Positions 22,337 through 23,535 of a stretch of DNA of 23,535 nucleotides are shown here, piece after piece (within the stretch, counting starts at the first letter, position 1; each line of letters begins with the position of its first letter). The notes under the pieces are model-generated. The model saw only the letters and a program-made list of their open reading frames with translations. It had not been told where the DNA came from and searched no databases. A program made the translations under genes and the position numbers. Source of the stretch: Acidobacteriaceae bacterium (lineage in GTDB: Bacteria > Acidobacteriota > Terriglobia > Terriglobales > Acidobacteriaceae); the NCBI GenBank assembly GCA_027364815.1, contig DAHXOQ010000013.1, forward strand, positions 1 through 23,535, written 5' to 3'.

Positions 22337-23535
22337 CTAAATAATGACCGACAAGCCCAATGCGCCGAGTAATCCTACGACAGAAAGGATTGTTTCAGCG
22401 ACTGACCAGCTTTTGAGCGTCTCGGCTACGGTGAGGCCCAGGTATTCCTTGACGAGCCAGAATCCGCCGTCGTTTAAGTGAGAGAAGATCAGCGCGCCTG
22501 CGCCGGTTGCAATGACGAGCAACTCGGGGTGCACGCCTGATGCGCCGTTCAGGACCAGCGGGGCAACAATTCCCGCCGCTGTGGTCATTGCAACAGTAGA
22601 CGAGCCGGTTGCGAGGCGCATCATTGCCGCGAGCATCCACGCCAAAAGCAAGATCGGCAGGTGGGTTTGCATGGCGACGGCGATTACTGCGTCAGCGACT
22701 CCGCACTCAGCGAGAATGCGTCCGAAACCTCCACCAGCGCCGACGAGAAGTGTGATGGTCGCAGTCGGTGCGAGGCATTCCTGGCTGAAGCGCAGAATTG
22801 TTTCGCGGGAAAATCCACGCATACTGCCGAGAGTAAGGAAGCTGAAGAGCACGCCAACCAGGAGCGCCAGATCGTCGTTGCCGATCAGGTGCAGCCACTC
22901 GTTGAGCGTGCTTCCCTGCCGACTCACAGCGTCGGCTGCGCTTCCGATCAACATCAGCAAGACAGGCAACAAAATTGTCAGCAGAGTCAATCCAAAACTT
23001 GGGAGTTTGCGTTTTGAATCGTGCTCTTTGAGTTCCTCCGCCAGCGGATTTCGGTGCGCAATCTTCATATGCGGCGCGAGAATCTTTGCGTAAACCGGTC
23101 CGGCGAGAATTGCAGCAGGCAAACCGACAATGAGCGCGTACATAATTGTCCGGCCCATATCCGCGTGGTAAGCCGCAACCGCCATCATCGCGGCCGGATG
23201 CGGAGGAACCAGTCCATGCACAATAGAAAGCCCGGCGAGCATTGGGAGCGCGACCAGAATTAAAGATGTTCCTGTTCTGCGCGCGACGGTGAAGACAATC
23301 GGAATCAGCAGGACAAAGCCCACTTCAAAAAATGAGGGCAGGCCAACGATGAGTCCAATCAGAACCATCGCCCAGTGAATGCGCTTCTCGCCGAAAAAAC
23401 GAATCAGGGTTTCGGCAATCTGTTGAGCACCGCCCGACTCAGCCATCATCTTGCCGAGCATTGTACCGAGCGCGACAACAATCGCAATGTGCCCGAGTGT
23501 TGCGCCGACACCCTGCTCAAAAGCATGCATTACAT
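22337..23535 (-). CDS. gntP: GntP-family gluconate-type permease, partial (5' end outside window)
   Basis: The frame is open through the right edge, and the first visible residues (VMHAFEQGVGATLGHIAIVV) correspond to a point some tens of residues into GntP proteins, so the true start lies outside. The ATG at 23530 is an internal methionine. Family blocks include LGTMLGKMMAESGGAQQIAET near the visible start, PSFFEVGFVLLIPIVF, IVHGLVPPHPAAMMAV, and the C-terminal SHLNDGGFWLVKEYLGLTVAETLKSWSV region. Known members are proton symporters in the inner membrane for gluconate or related sugar acids (fructuronate, D-serine, galactonate in some). The MFS gene follows after 65 bases. The exact substrate is open; no gluconate kinase or other sugar-acid gene is visible on this side. 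Confidence 0.9.
   Translation of the reverse strand, partial: VMHAFEQGVGATLGHIAIVVALGTMLGKMMAESGGAQQIAETLIRFFGEKRIHWAMVLIGLIVGLPSFFEVGFVLLIPIVFTVARRTGTSLILVALPMLAGLSIVHGLVPPHPAAMMAVAAYHADMGRTIMYALIVGLPAAILAGPVYAKILAPHMKIAHRNPLAEELKEHDSKRKLPSFGLTLLTILLPVLLMLIGSAADAVSRQGSTLNEWLHLIGNDDLALLVGVLFSFLTLGSMRGFSRETILRFSQECLAPTATITLLVGAGGGFGRILAECGVADAVIAVAMQTHLPILLLAWMLAAMMRLATGSSTVAMTTAAGIVAPLVLNGASGVHPELLVIATGAGALIFSHLNDGGFWLVKEYLGLTVAETLKSWSVAETILSVVGLLGALGLSVII

Noticed and set aside
1..23535. RNA genes, CRISPR arrays, insertion sequences, prophage or toxin-antitoxin genes
   Set aside because: No tRNA-like cloverleaf, regularly spaced direct repeats, transposase or phage motifs were seen on either strand by reading; a covariance-model search would settle small RNAs.

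Overview
The window looks like a chromosomal segment of an acidobacterium (Acidobacteriota, probably Terriglobales/Acidobacteriaceae). This rests on gene content only: a GWxTD-domain protein, a very long Oar-like TonB-dependent receptor with an N-terminal carboxypeptidase-regulatory domain and no SusD partner, a TPR/CRTAC1 (FG-GAP plus ASPIC/UnbV) gene pair, a second carboxypeptidase-regulatory protein, and Tat-exported glycosidases. Base composition is moderately GC-rich and even. I see no tRNA, rRNA, CRISPR array, insertion sequence or phage gene, and no gene-free stretch longer than 300 bases.

Layout. (1) 1-2616, minus strand: a partial carboxypeptidase-regulatory-domain protein cut by the left edge, preceded by a GWxTD gene split by an in-frame TAA. 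(2) 2898-5125, plus strand: a MacA/HlyD-type adaptor and a MacB/LolD-type ABC ATPase. The ATPase carries an in-frame TAA just before its signature motif, and no permease follows; a strong terminator ends the unit. (3) 5356-7707, plus strand: a RegB-like redox sensor kinase, its RegA-like regulator and a NikR nickel-responsive regulator, with a RegA/RegR-type box upstream. (4) 7757-8260, minus strand: mogA/moaB-like molybdopterin enzyme. (5) 8480-13891, plus strand: a glycan operon made of a GH39-like glycosidase, two tandem GH144/glycoamylase-domain proteins and a LacI-family regulator. (6) 13945-20767, minus strand: CRTAC1 protein, TPR protein and the large TonB-dependent receptor (transcribed receptor first). 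(7) 21021-23535, minus strand: an MFS transporter behind a GntP-family permease cut by the right edge.

How it may work together. The promoter of the glycosidase operon and the promoter of the TonB-dependent receptor, 12 kb apart and on opposite strands, carry almost the same palindrome (core GCGCAATCGATTGCGC), each just downstream of a plausible -35/-10 pair. This has the form of a LacI-family operator, and a LacI-family gene is the last gene of the glycosidase operon. The simplest reading is one regulon: the receptor imports an oligosaccharide (for GH144, beta-1,2-glucan or sophoro-oligosaccharides are the known substrates), exported enzymes cut it, and the LacI protein senses a product and represses both promoters. 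The TPR and CRTAC1 proteins lie behind the receptor and may belong to the same surface system. This shared operator is the most interesting signal in the window. The RegB/RegA/NikR unit with its own predicted box is second. The two in-frame stops in region 1-2 suggest local gene decay or base-calling errors.
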